A stretch of DNA of 64,000 nucleotides, taken from the NCBI RefSeq assembly GCF_000718255.1, contig NZ_JOFJ01000011.1:1-64000 (forward strand). Direction: 5' to 3'. Position numbers and translations under genes: made by a program. Under the pieces are notes generated by a model that was not told where the DNA came from, made no database searches, and saw only the letters and a program-made list of their open reading frames with translations. Positions 24,825 to 33,500 of this stretch are shown one piece after another (position 1 is the stretch's first letter; the number at the start of each line of letters is the position of its first letter). Source of the DNA: Spirillospora albida. GTDB taxonomy: Bacteria > Actinomycetota > Actinomycetes > Streptosporangiales > Streptosporangiaceae.

Positions 24825-26330
24825 TCAGTCGCCCACGACGAGGCCGAGGGTCGCGCCGATCCCGTACACCTTCCAGGTGCCGGGGCCGTACGTGACGGCG
24901 CCGGTCACCGGCCGGACGCCCGTCGAGCGGCCGCGCAGGACGGTCAGCGAGCCCTCGTCCGCGTTCTCGCCGGGGCCGCCGACGACCAGGTCGCTGTAGC
25001 CGTCCCGGGTCAGGTCGAGCAGCGCCACCTGGTAGCCGAACTTGTCGTTCTTCTCGGCGCCGCCGGGGACGCCCTCGGTGTCCTGCGACAGCCACTGCGC
25101 GCCGCTGCCTGTGATGCCGGACGCGGAGCCGAGCAGCAGGAACAGGCCGCCCGCGGTGGTGGCGGAGCCGACCTTGGTGCCGGGCGCGCCGATCGCGAGG
25201 TCGGCACGGCCGTCCTTGTCGACGTCCGCGGCGGACAGGTCGGCGCCGAACCGGTCGCCGGTCGCCGGGGTGCCCGGCACGCCGGCCGTCGCGGTGTTCA
25301 GGACGGTGCCGGTCGTCTCGAAGCCTTCGGCGGTGCCCTTGTAGAGGCCGATCTCGCCGCCGGTGTGCCCGGCGTCGCCCGGACGGCCGACCGCGAGGTC
25401 GCCGTAGCCGTCGCCGTTGAAGTCGCCGACGGCGGCGCCGCCCACGGCCGGCGTCTTGATGGAGGTACGCGAGTTGAGCGACCGGCCCTCGTTGGTCGGC
25501 TGGGTCAGCACGACCCAGTTCTGCTCACCGGCGGCTGCTTCCGGGTCGTACCAGGTGAGGACCAGGTCGGGGTGCGCCTTGGTGACCGAGTACCCCGGGC
25601 GGACCTTGGCCTGCACGGAGGGGGCCGCGGCGGCGCGCACGTCCGCGCGCCCGCCCGGCAGGGGCAGCCGCTGGTGGACGAAGGCGCGCGTGCCGCCGAT
25701 CCGGGCGGCCTTGGCGGACTGCGAGGAGATGCTGGGGTCGAACGCGAACCAGCCCCAGCCGGCGGCGCCGGTGTAGGCGAGGTCGGCGTTCTCCAGGCCG
25801 TTGAAGTTACCGGCGGCGAGGCTCGTCCCGGCGCGGGCGCCGTTCGGCAGGCCGCTCTCGAACGCGTCGGTGGTCGCGTAGGTGGACAGGCCCGAGGACA
25901 TGCCCCAGAAGATGGTCAGCGCGCCGACGTTGGTGGCGGAGCCGGAATCCTCGTCGGGGGCGCTGACGGCGAGGTCGGCGAAGCCGTCGGAGTCGAAGTC
26001 GGCGGACGCGACGGCGTAGCCGAAGTGGTCGCCGGACTCGGCGGTGCCGCCGACGCCCGTGGTGTTCTGGTGGATGACCTGCCGCTTGGCGGTGTTGAGC
26101 CCGGCCGAGCGGCCGTAGGTGACGGTGACGAAACCGGCGCCGCCCCGGCCGCCGACCTTGCCGTGCGGGCTGCCGACGGCGAGGTCGACGTAGCCGTCGC
26201 CGTTGAAGTCGTAGGGCTTGGCCGGGGTGGCGGCGGACGCGGGGGCGGCGGTGACGGCCGCGAGGCCGAGTCCGCCGAGTGCGGCGGCCGTGGCGGTGGC
26301 CACGGCGCGCGCGAGAAGACGAGTGCGCAA
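24825..26330 (-). CDS. Secreted FG-GAP/integrin-alpha-like beta-propeller protein A
   Basis: Protein of 501 residues with a signal peptide (about the first 33 residues, ending ASAATPA). It has about six FG-GAP repeats bearing Ca-binding loops: DFNGDGYVDLAVGSP, DFDSDGFADLAVSAP, DFNGDGYGDLAVGRP, DVDKDGRADLAIGAP and DLTRDGYSDLVVGGP. This predicts an extracellular beta-propeller, as in integrin alpha chains. Start is a TTG with GGAGG nine bases upstream. A second FG-GAP gene lies 109 bp upstream on the same strand, probably a tandem duplicate. Ligand unknown. Confidence 0.85.
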   Translation of the reverse strand: MRTRLLARAVATATAAALGGLGLAAVTAAPASAATPAKPYDFNGDGYVDLAVGSPHGKVGGRGGAGFVTVTYGRSAGLNTAKRQVIHQNTTGVGGTAESGDHFGYAVASADFDSDGFADLAVSAPDEDSGSATNVGALTIFWGMSSGLSTYATTDAFESGLPNGARAGTSLAAGNFNGLENADLAYTGAAGWGWFAFDPSISSQSAKAARIGGTRAFVHQRLPLPGGRADVRAAAAPSVQAKVRPGYSVTKAHPDLVLTWYDPEAAAGEQNWVVLTQPTNEGRSLNSRTSIKTPAVGGAAVGDFNGDGYGDLAVGRPGDAGHTGGEIGLYKGTAEGFETTGTVLNTATAGVPGTPATGDRFGADLSAADVDKDGRADLAIGAPGTKVGSATTAGGLFLLLGSASGITGSGAQWLSQDTEGVPGGAEKNDKFGYQVALLDLTRDGYSDLVVGGPGENADEGSLTVLRGRSTGVRPVTGAVTYGPGTWKVYGIGATLGLVVGD

Positions 26331-26439
26331 GGGGTGAGACCTCCGGGAAGCGCGCGCTTGGACTGGCGCGCGTTACAGAGGTGACTCCCGTGCCCCGCTT
26401 CCGGTTTACCCCGATTTGATCTCGTTTTCGGTTGTCTCG

Positions 26440-27825
26440 TCAGCCGCCGATGACCGCACCGAGACGGGCGCCGCCCGTCCTGGCCCCGAACGAGCCGGGC
26501 GTGTATCCGGACGCCTGCGACGACAGCCCCGCCGAGGAGCCCCGCACGACGGTCACGGACCCGCTGTCGCCGTTCTCTCCCGGCGCGCCGATGCCGAGGT
26601 CGGCGCGTCCGTCGCCGTTGTGGTCGAGGAGGGACACGGCGTGGCCGAACAGGTCGTAGTCCTCCGCCCCGCCGGGGACGCCCCCGGAGTTCTGCGACAC
26701 GGCGCGGGCGCCGCGTCCGGTCAGCCCGGACGCCGAGCCGAACAGCACGTAGGCGCGGCCCGCGTCGGGCGCCGAGCCGACGTCGGCCTTCGGGGCGCCC
26801 ACGGCGAGGTCGGCGCGTCCGTCGCCGTTGGCGTCGCCGACCGCGAGCGAGGCGCCGAAGTCGTCCTCGTTGACACCGAGGCCGGGGACGCCGGACGTCC
26901 GCTGGTCGATGGCGTACGGGCTGCCGACGCCGAGCCAGGAGCCGCGGTGGACGGTGACCCGGCCCCCGGTCGACGGCCGGTCGAACGTGTCGCCGACCGC
27001 GACGTCCGCCCTGCGGTCGCCGTCGTAGTCGGCGACGGCGAGCGCGTGCACGGGCGCGTACACGGTCGTCGACTTCGTGAGGCGGCCGTCCGCGCCGCCG
27101 AGGAAGACCGTGAACCCGCGGCGGCGGTTCACCTCGGGCCCGTTCGTGTCGTACCAGGCCGAGACGACGTCGCCGCGCCCGTCGCCGTTCACGTCGCCGG
27201 TCGCCAGCCACGTGCCGTCGACGTACCGTCCGGTGACCTTCTGGGAGCCGCCCTTCCCGGTGAAGGAGATCCAGGTGAAGCGGTCGGTGCCGGGCACGGA
27301 CACGAACAGCTCGGGCGCGCCGTCGCCCTGGACGTCGCCCGCCGCGAGCGACTGGCCGAACCGGTGCCGGACGCCCGCCGCGGAGCCCTCGCCGCGCGTG
27401 CTCGCCCTGCCGAGCCCCGACGGGGAGCCCCACAGGATCGTGACGATGCCCGCACCCTGGTTCTCGCCGGGCGCGCCGACGGCCAGGTCGGCGTACCCGT
27501 CGCGGTTGAAGTCGGCGGACGCCAGCGCGGCGCCGAACCGGTCCCCGGTCTCGGCGGAGCCGGGCACGGCCGATCCGGCCTGACCGATCACCTTCGGGCG
27601 GGCGAAGCCTTTCGCCGTGCCGAGCGCGACGCTGACGAAGCCGGCGGCGCGCCTGCCGCCGGCCGTGCCGTCCGGGCTGCCGATCGCGATGTCGCGCCGG
27701 CCGTCCCCGTTGAAGTCGTAGGGCCGGGCGGGGGCCTTCGCGGCGGCGGGGGCCGCCGTCATGAGGGTGAGGCCGCAGATCATCGCCGTGCTCAGCGCCG
27801 TCGCGCCGGCGATCCTGGAACGCAC
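26440..27825 (-). CDS. Secreted FG-GAP/integrin-alpha-like beta-propeller protein B
   Basis: Paralogue of the next gene downstream, 461 residues, GTG start, signal peptide ending near AAPAAAKA. About seven FG-GAP blades are visible: DFNGDGRRDIAIGSP, DFNRDGYADLAVGAP, DVQGDGAPELFVSVP, DVNGDGRGDVVSAWY, DYDGDRRADVAVGD, DANGDGRADLAVGAP and DHNGDGRADLGIGAP. Loops keep the DxDGxxD calcium pattern, with some degeneration in the third. Likely extracellular; no catalytic motif. Confidence 0.85.
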   Translation of the reverse strand: MRSRIAGATALSTAMICGLTLMTAAPAAAKAPARPYDFNGDGRRDIAIGSPDGTAGGRRAAGFVSVALGTAKGFARPKVIGQAGSAVPGSAETGDRFGAALASADFNRDGYADLAVGAPGENQGAGIVTILWGSPSGLGRASTRGEGSAAGVRHRFGQSLAAGDVQGDGAPELFVSVPGTDRFTWISFTGKGGSQKVTGRYVDGTWLATGDVNGDGRGDVVSAWYDTNGPEVNRRRGFTVFLGGADGRLTKSTTVYAPVHALAVADYDGDRRADVAVGDTFDRPSTGGRVTVHRGSWLGVGSPYAIDQRTSGVPGLGVNEDDFGASLAVGDANGDGRADLAVGAPKADVGSAPDAGRAYVLFGSASGLTGRGARAVSQNSGGVPGGAEDYDLFGHAVSLLDHNGDGRADLGIGAPGENGDSGSVTVVRGSSAGLSSQASGYTPGSFGARTGGARLGAVIGG

Positions 27826-28049
27826 CGTCCACCATCCTGTTCACATGGCGTCCAATAGATGTCGGCACGCTACGCCGCGTAAGTATTCGCTTATGGGGCG
27901 TGACGCGTCCCACATCAGGGCCGGTGCGCGGCCATCGTTCCTGATCAGCGCGGTGAGACCGGCCCGGACGTGACGGCGGCCACCGCCGCGGTGATGATCC
28001 AGATCACCGATGAGTCCCTGATCACAGCGCGAATCCGCAGGTCAGTGTG

Positions 28050-29168
28050 CTAGACGCCGGTGAGCGGCAGGCGCACCTCGAAGCGGCAGCCCGGCCCCTC
28101 GTTCGCGACGCTGATGCGCCCGGCGTGGGCCTCCACGATGCCGCGCGCGATCGCGAGCCCCAGCCCCGCGCCGCCGCCCGGCGTCCGGGCCGCCTCCCCC
28201 CGGAACGCGACCTCGAACACGCGCGGCAGATCGTCCGCCGGGATGCCGCCGCACGCGTCGGAGACCGTCACCCGCGCCTCGTCCGGCCCCACCTCGCCGA
28301 CGATCTGGACCGTGCCGTCACCCGGCGTGTGCCGGATCGCGTTCACCACCAGGTTGCGGAGCGCCCGCCCCAGCTCCCCCGTGTCGACCCGGACGGGCGG
28401 CCCCTCCGCCACGTCCCCGCGCAGCCGGACGCCCTTCGCGCGGGCCAGCGCCTCCGTCCCCGCCACGGCCTCCTCGACGAGCTCCGCCAGCGCGACCCGG
28501 CGCCGCGACAGCCGAAGCGCGCCCGCGTGGATCCGCGACAGCTCGAACAGGTCGTCCACCATCTCGGTCAGCCGCTCCGTCTCGACGCGGATCCGCGCGT
28601 GGTAGCGGTGGACGGTCCCCGCGTCCGCGACCACCTCGTCCTCCAGGGCCTCCGCCATCGCGCGGAGCCCGGCGAGCGGCGTGCGCAGATCGTGGCTGAC
28701 CCACGCGACGAGCTCCCGGCGGCTCGCCTCCAGCGCCTGCTCGCGCTCGTGGGCCGCGGCGAGCCGCCCGTACGCGGCGTCCAGCTCCCGGGACAGCTCC
28801 GCCAGCTCGGCGGGCAGCCGCACCGCGGGCGGCCGGAACCGGTCCGCCCGCACGGCCTCCACCAGCACCCGGTTCGCGGCGACGAGCCGGCGCCCGAGCA
28901 GCACCGACACCGCCATCGCGACCAGCCCGGCGGCCGTCACGACCGCGAGCACGACCGTCCGGTCATGGTCGTTGAGGATCATCATCAGGGAGATCACCAC
29001 GATGCCGGAGATCGTCGCGAGGACCGTCGCCGCGCCCACCACGACCAGCTGCGTCGCCACCGACCGCCCCCGCAGGACGTGCAGGACGCCGAGCCCGAGG
29101 CCCGCCACGACCAGCGCAGCCAGCGCCGCGTAGTACCCGACCCACAGCAGGTCCTCGAACGGGATCAT
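28050..29168 (-). CDS. Sensor histidine kinase (OmpR-type two-component system)
   Basis: Membrane kinase of 372 residues. Three predicted helices occupy the first ~95 residues with almost no extracellular loop, then a short linker, HisKA with the phospho-acceptor SHDLRTPLAGL (about residue 160), and HATPase with RNLVVNAIRHTP (N box), DACGGI (an alanine-cysteine variant of the usual DxGxG) and GGGAGLGLAIARGIVEAHAG. With short loops it probably senses something in or at the membrane. The start codon overlaps the stop of the response regulator (ATGA), so the pair is coupled. Confidence 0.9.
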   Translation of the reverse strand: MIPFEDLLWVGYYAALAALVVAGLGLGVLHVLRGRSVATQLVVVGAATVLATISGIVVISLMMILNDHDRTVVLAVVTAAGLVAMAVSVLLGRRLVAANRVLVEAVRADRFRPPAVRLPAELAELSRELDAAYGRLAAAHEREQALEASRRELVAWVSHDLRTPLAGLRAMAEALEDEVVADAGTVHRYHARIRVETERLTEMVDDLFELSRIHAGALRLSRRRVALAELVEEAVAGTEALARAKGVRLRGDVAEGPPVRVDTGELGRALRNLVVNAIRHTPGDGTVQIVGEVGPDEARVTVSDACGGIPADDLPRVFEVAFRGEAARTPGGGAGLGLAIARGIVEAHAGRISVANEGPGCRFEVRLPLTGV

Positions 29169-29875
29169 GCGCCGTCCCGGGGCTCGTAGCGGTATCCGAC
29201 CCCCCACACCGTCACCAGGCGGCGCGGCGCGGCCGGGTCGTCCTCGATCTTCTCCCGCAGCCGGCGCACGTGCACCGTGACGGTGGACGAGTCGCCGAAC
29301 GTCCAGTCCCAGACCTGTGCGAGCAGTTCGTCCCGGGTGAAGGCGCGGCGCGGATGGCGCAGCAGGAACGCCAGCAGGTCGAACTCCCGGACGGTCAGCG
29401 AGAGCAGTTCCCCCCGCAGGGACGCCTCGTGCGCCGCGACGTCCACGACCAGGTCGCCGTCGCGGAGCGGCGCCGCCGCGACCACCGGGACGAGCGCGCC
29501 GCGCGACCGCCGCAGCACCGACCGGACGCGCAGTGCCAGCTCGCGCGGGCTGAACGGCTTGGTCACGTAGTCGTCGGCGCCGGTCTCCAGCCCGGCGAGC
29601 CGGTCGGTCTCCGCGCCGAGCGCGGTCAGCATGACGATCGGGACGGGCGACGTCGCGCGCAGCCGCCGGCACACCTCCAGCCCGTCGACGCCGGGCAGCA
29701 TGAGGTCGAGGACGACGAGGTCGGGCGGCCGTTCGGCGGCGCTGCGCAGTGCCGCCGGGCCGTCCGCGACGCATTCGACCTCGTGGCCGTCACGGGCCAG
29801 GTACCGGGCGACGACCTCCGCGACCGTCGGATCGTCGTCCACCACGAGGACCCGCCCCGCCTGTTCAGGGATCAC
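29165..29875 (-). CDS. OmpR/PhoB-family response regulator
   Basis: Protein of 236 residues: a receiver domain with acidic pocket DDDP near residue 13, phospho-acceptor Asp in LVVLDLMLPG (~residue 58) and Lys in DYVTKPFSPREL, then a winged-helix DNA-binding domain with LTVREFDLLAFLLRHPRRAF and TVTVHVRRLREKIE. GTG start with GGAGGG directly upstream. It forms a two-gene operon with the kinase. Target genes are not apparent here. Confidence 0.93.
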   Translation of the reverse strand: MIPEQAGRVLVVDDDPTVAEVVARYLARDGHEVECVADGPAALRSAAERPPDLVVLDLMLPGVDGLEVCRRLRATSPVPIVMLTALGAETDRLAGLETGADDYVTKPFSPRELALRVRSVLRRSRGALVPVVAAAPLRDGDLVVDVAAHEASLRGELLSLTVREFDLLAFLLRHPRRAFTRDELLAQVWDWTFGDSSTVTVHVRRLREKIEDDPAAPRRLVTVWGVGYRYEPRDGA

Positions 29876-30030
29876 CCCTCCACGCTACGGCGGTGCCAGG
29901 CGGATCGCGCCCCGCGTCACCGCACCGTAAGAAGTCCGGGGGGCCTCAGGGTCGGGTCCCCCTGGAGTTCAGGGTCGGGGTCGTCCCGGAGGGTGATGAC
30001 GTGCTCCGGGGCGCCGCATACGGTTGGGGC

Positions 30031-30201
30031 ATGAGCAGAACGATCCTCACCATCGTCGGCGTCGTCCTCGCCGTGTGGCTGGCCATGACCGTCGTCGGCG
30101 CGATCCTGTCGATGATGAAGACCTTCCTCTTCATCGGGTTCGTCGCCGTCGTCGTCGTCCTCGCCGTGACCGCGGTCTCCAAGATGACCAAATCTCGATA
30201 G
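30031..30201 (+). CDS. 56-aa two-helix membrane protein
   Basis: Short open frame of 56 codons from an ATG. Almost the whole protein is hydrophobic, with two predicted helices (residues ~5-28 and ~31-50) and a basic end, SKMTKSR. Start and stop fit neatly in the gap between the response regulator and the acyl-CoA ligase, and codon use is typical. Function unknown. Confidence 0.55.
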   Translation: MSRTILTIVGVVLAVWLAMTVVGAILSMMKTFLFIGFVAVVVVLAVTAVSKMTKSR

Positions 30202-30274
30202 GAACCTCTTGCCGCAAGCCGTGCGGGGCCCGCATTATGCCTGGACCAGGTGCTCAATGGCGAAAGGACCTGAT

Positions 30275-31831
30275 GTGCCGGGCTTGACCGAAGTACTGCG
30301 CGAACGCGCCGAGCTGCACCCCGACCGCCTCGCGTTCATCGCGGGCGACACTCGCACCACGTACGCGGACTTCGACCGGCGAGTCGACCGGGCCGCCGCG
30401 GCCCTGGCGGCCGCGGGCATCGGCCAGGGCGACCGGGTCGCGATCCTCGACAAGAACTCCCTCGAATACGCCGAGCAGCTGTTCGGCGCCGCCCGCATCG
30501 GCGCCGTCCAGGTCCCGGTGAACTACCGCCTCGCCCCCGACGAGGTCGCCTACATCGTCAACAACGCGCGCGCGAAGGTCTTCATCGTCGGCCCCGACTT
30601 CGTGCCCGTGCTGGACGCGATCGCCGACCGGCTGGAGCACACCACCCACCCGATCGTCATCGGCGGCTCCGGCCACTCCTACCGCGACTACACCGCGTGG
30701 ATGGACGAGGCCGACCCCACGCCCCCGGCCGTCAAGACCGAGACGTCGGACGTGTTCGTCCAGCTGTACTCGTCCGGCACCACGGGCCTGCCCAAGGGCG
30801 TGATGCTGACCCACGACAACTTCAACGCGGTCCTCCCGCTCACGAACGACCTGTGGGGCATCGACGACTCGACCGTGCTGATGGTCGCGATGCCGATGTA
30901 CCACGTCGCGGGCAACGCCCTCACCGTCTGCACGATCTTCGACGGCATCACGGGCGTCATCAGCCGCGAGCCCGACCCCACCCTGATCGCGAAGGCGATC
31001 GAGGAGCACAAGGTCACGCACATCTTCCTCGTCCCGGTGCTGCTGCAGTTCATGCAGCTCATCCCGGAGGTCGCCGAGTGCGACCTGTCGAGCCTGAAGG
31101 TGCTGCTGTACGGCGCGTCCCCGATCAGCGAGGACGTCCTGCGCGGCGCGATGCGGATGCTGCCGAACACCGGGTTCATGCAGGTCTACGGCCTGACCGA
31201 GACGACCGGCGCGATCACGATGCTGCCGGTCGAGGACCACGACCCGGACGGCCCCAACGCGCACCGGCTGCGCAGCGCGGGCATCCCCAACCCGGCCACC
31301 ACCCTCAAGATCGTCGACCCGGGGACCGGCGAGGAGCAGCCGCCGGGGAAGGTCGGCGAGATCCTGTGCCGCACCCCGCAGAACATGAAGGGCTACTGGG
31401 AGATGCCGGACGCCACCGCGTCCGCGCTCCTCGACGGCGGCTGGTTCCGGACGGGCGACGCCGGCTACCTCGACGAGGACGGCTACCTCTTCATCCACGA
31501 CCGCGTCAAGGACATGATCATCTCCGGCGGGGAGAACATCTACCCGGCGGAGGTCGAGAACGTCGTCATGGCGCACCCGGCCGTGACGGACTGCGCGGTC
31601 ATCGGCGTCCCCCACGAGAAGTGGGGCGAGACCCCGAAGGCCGTCGTCGTCCTCTCCGAGGAGGCGTCGGAGGCGGACATCATCGCCTACTGCCGCGACC
31701 ACCTCGCGCACTTCAAGTGCCCGACGTCGGTCGACATCGTCGACGCGATCCCCCGCAACCCCACCGGCAAGATCCTCAAGCGCGAACTCCGCGCCCCCTA
31801 CTGGGAGGGCCAGGACCGAGCCGTTCACTAG
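30275..31831 (+). CDS. AMP-dependent acyl-CoA ligase
   Basis: Adenylate-forming enzyme of 518 residues. The AMP-binding P-loop YSSGTTGLPKGVMLTH lies near residue 180, then YGLTETTGA, the hinge region GWFRTGDAGYLDEDGYLF with DRVKDMIISGGENIYP, and the catalytic lysine in PRNPTGKILKREL. It probably activates a medium- or long-chain fatty acid with ATP and CoA. The GTG at 30275 has AAAGGA six bases upstream and is preferred to the ATG at 30257, which lacks a ribosome-binding site. Confidence 0.9.
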   Translation: MPGLTEVLRERAELHPDRLAFIAGDTRTTYADFDRRVDRAAAALAAAGIGQGDRVAILDKNSLEYAEQLFGAARIGAVQVPVNYRLAPDEVAYIVNNARAKVFIVGPDFVPVLDAIADRLEHTTHPIVIGGSGHSYRDYTAWMDEADPTPPAVKTETSDVFVQLYSSGTTGLPKGVMLTHDNFNAVLPLTNDLWGIDDSTVLMVAMPMYHVAGNALTVCTIFDGITGVISREPDPTLIAKAIEEHKVTHIFLVPVLLQFMQLIPEVAECDLSSLKVLLYGASPISEDVLRGAMRMLPNTGFMQVYGLTETTGAITMLPVEDHDPDGPNAHRLRSAGIPNPATTLKIVDPGTGEEQPPGKVGEILCRTPQNMKGYWEMPDATASALLDGGWFRTGDAGYLDEDGYLFIHDRVKDMIISGGENIYPAEVENVVMAHPAVTDCAVIGVPHEKWGETPKAVVVLSEEASEADIIAYCRDHLAHFKCPTSVDIVDAIPRNPTGKILKRELRAPYWEGQDRAVH

Positions 31832-31853
31832 GCGCCACGCATGGAAAGCCCGT

Positions 31854-31897
31854 GGTGATCCGGCATCCGTCGATCCCGTCGACGGTGCCGGATCACC
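31854..31897. terminator. Long hairpin terminator
   Basis: GGTGATCCGGCA (31854-31865) pairs with TGCCGGATCACC (31886-31897), and the inner CCGTCGA/TCGACGG also pairs, giving a stem of 19 bp with one bulge. It lies 23 bp after the acyl-CoA ligase stop. Confidence 0.8.
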
Positions 31898-31962
31898 GTG
31901 AGCCGGGGCTCGATCGTGCCGGAGAGCCGAGCACCGCGCAGATCGCAGGGGCGGAAGGCGTG

Positions 31963-32700
31963 TCAGTTCCCCTTCTTTCGGGCGATCGCCGTCAATGCCA
32001 CGCTAGGCAGCCTGTGCATCACCGGTATGAGTTTCTCGTACGAATCCCCAAGACTGTCCGTGTACCTCAGCCGGACGTCGAAGGTCTTGATCTGCAGCAG
32101 CGCGTCCACGGTGAACCAGGCCGCCTTGATGCCTTCGGCCGGCGATTTCACCACCGGAAACGGGGCTCCCTTGCTGTACCACCGAATGAAGTAGTCCACG
32201 CCGTCCCTGAGGCCGCGAGATCCAAATTGATCGTTCACCACCGGTAGGGGGACCCAGTGCTGGACGTTCTCGCCAATGGGCTGATCGGCGAACCGCACAT
32301 AAAAGCTGAGGTCATCGATGACGGCGATCCCCGGTCCGGCGTTGTACAGCCAGAAGCGCCAGATTTCGCTCCGCGGGTCGAAAGAGGATCCTTCGTCGTC
32401 AACGGCGCTGCCCGTGACGGGCCGTAAGGACCGCGCCCACTGCAGGCGCCCCATGAAGAGGCCGACGAAGATCGTCAGTATCGTGGCGGTCGTTGACGCA
32501 TTGAGGATGCTGAAGCGGTACGGCCAGTCGCTGGGGCTCGGGGAGTCGGTATTAGCGCGGATCACCTCCCACAGCAGGTTGATCGAGATCATTACGATCA
32601 CAACGATCGGCGCGCCGAAAAAAAGCCTTGATCTGCGTATGACTCTGGTGGTTCCGAAATCAGGGTCCTCTTTAGGGATCGAGGGCATGTAACCACCCAT
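31963..32700 (-). CDS. Hypothetical two-helix membrane protein, lower GC
   Basis: Protein of 245 residues with two membrane helices (RLFFGAPIVVIVMISINLLW and NASTTATILTIFVGLFMG) and a C-terminal soluble domain containing FWLYNAGPGIAVIDDLSFYVRF. I do not recognise the family; the soluble part looks beta-rich. Codon use is richer in A and T than the neighbours. Start chosen at the ATG at 32700; the ATG at 32688 is an alternative. It is just downstream of a GNAT gene on the same strand, in a probable acquired islet. Confidence 0.6.
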   Translation of the reverse strand: MGGYMPSIPKEDPDFGTTRVIRRSRLFFGAPIVVIVMISINLLWEVIRANTDSPSPSDWPYRFSILNASTTATILTIFVGLFMGRLQWARSLRPVTGSAVDDEGSSFDPRSEIWRFWLYNAGPGIAVIDDLSFYVRFADQPIGENVQHWVPLPVVNDQFGSRGLRDGVDYFIRWYSKGAPFPVVKSPAEGIKAAWFTVDALLQIKTFDVRLRYTDSLGDSYEKLIPVMHRLPSVALTAIARKKGN

Positions 32701-32728
32701 GCTGCGCTCACTCGACGGTCCGTGCGCT

Positions 32729-33283
32729 TCACTGCAGGAACTTGTCCGCCATCTCGCTCGTGATGGCAAGGCGTACGTGATCCCGCCAGTCTCCGCCAAT
32801 TTTGATGAAGTTCGGCGAGTAACCTTCCCTCCGGAACCCGACCCGCTTCGCCAGTCGTAGTGACCTCGTGTTCCCGGGCTGGATGTCTGCTTCCAGCCGA
32901 TGCAGGCCCAGGTCCTGAAAAGCGAACTTATAGACCAAGGGGAAGGCTCGGGTCATGTATCCCATCCGGGAGAACTTGGAAAAAACCCAATAACCTACGA
33001 CGGCTCGCTGGTAGGGACCGCGGACGACCGCTGTCAAATTGATGAACCCGACGATGGGGTCGCCGTCTCCCGCGCACACCGCTATGGCCTCATCGTCCGA
33101 GTTCTTAAATCTGTCCATATAGCGGTAGAAGCTGTCTGATGAACGTGGAACCACCACCCATGGACGATGGAATGCAATGCTCTCGACGGCCGACTTGATG
33201 AACTCTTCCTCGTCATCCGCTGTCAGCCTGCGGATCATCACTTGGCCCGTTGAGTAAAGGAAGTCCTGATGCCGAGGAATCAT
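32729..33283 (-). CDS. GNAT acetyltransferase, RimJ/RimL-like
   Basis: Protein of 184 residues of the RimJ/RimL branch of GNAT enzymes: VVGYWVFSKFSRMGYMTRAF at the acetyl-CoA-binding region, and LHRLEADIQPGNTRSLRLAKRVGF typical of the C-terminal half. Substrate unknown. Its GC content is below the window average. No Shine-Dalgarno precedes the ATG at 33283, but TACCAT lies seven bases upstream, so the mRNA may be leaderless; ATG 33238 (MIRRLTADDE) is another possible start. Confidence 0.78.
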   Translation of the reverse strand: MIPRHQDFLYSTGQVMIRRLTADDEEEFIKSAVESIAFHRPWVVVPRSSDSFYRYMDRFKNSDDEAIAVCAGDGDPIVGFINLTAVVRGPYQRAVVGYWVFSKFSRMGYMTRAFPLVYKFAFQDLGLHRLEADIQPGNTRSLRLAKRVGFRREGYSPNFIKIGGDWRDHVRLAITSEMADKFLQ

Positions 33284-33343
33284 CTTGCGAATGGTACAGT
33301 GCAGCGCTACCGCCCGCCTAGGTTCAGCAAGAAAGGATCAAGA

Positions 33344-33400
33344 ATGACGCCCTGGCCGAAATCGGTCATGGCGAGATATGTCAGACCAGTGAATCCGTAG
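33344..33400 (+). CDS. Possible 18-codon mini-gene
   Basis: A tiny frame (18 residues, starting MTPWPKSVM, ending in PVNP) preceded by an unusually good ribosome-binding site, GAAAGGA, six bases before the ATG, and followed eight bases after the stop by a hairpin. It lies in the lower-GC islet between a divergent GNAT and a convergent gene. It may be a small peptide or a leader; it could equally be chance. Confidence 0.25.
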   Translation: MTPWPKSVMARYVRPVNP

Positions 33401-33407
33401 TGATCGC

Positions 33408-33433
33408 CCGACATGGTCGATGACCATTGTCGG
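33408..33433 (+). terminator. Hairpin after the mini-gene
   Basis: CCGACA (33408-33413) pairs with TGTCGG (33428-33433), and inside it GGTC (33415-33418) pairs with GACC (33422-33425). It lacks a T-tract, but sits just after the mini-ORF stop. Confidence 0.4.
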
Positions 33434-33500
33434 CCGCCGACTGCGCGAGGGATTCATGGAAGCTCGACCGGGCGTCGCTCCGCGATCGCGACGGGCGGCG

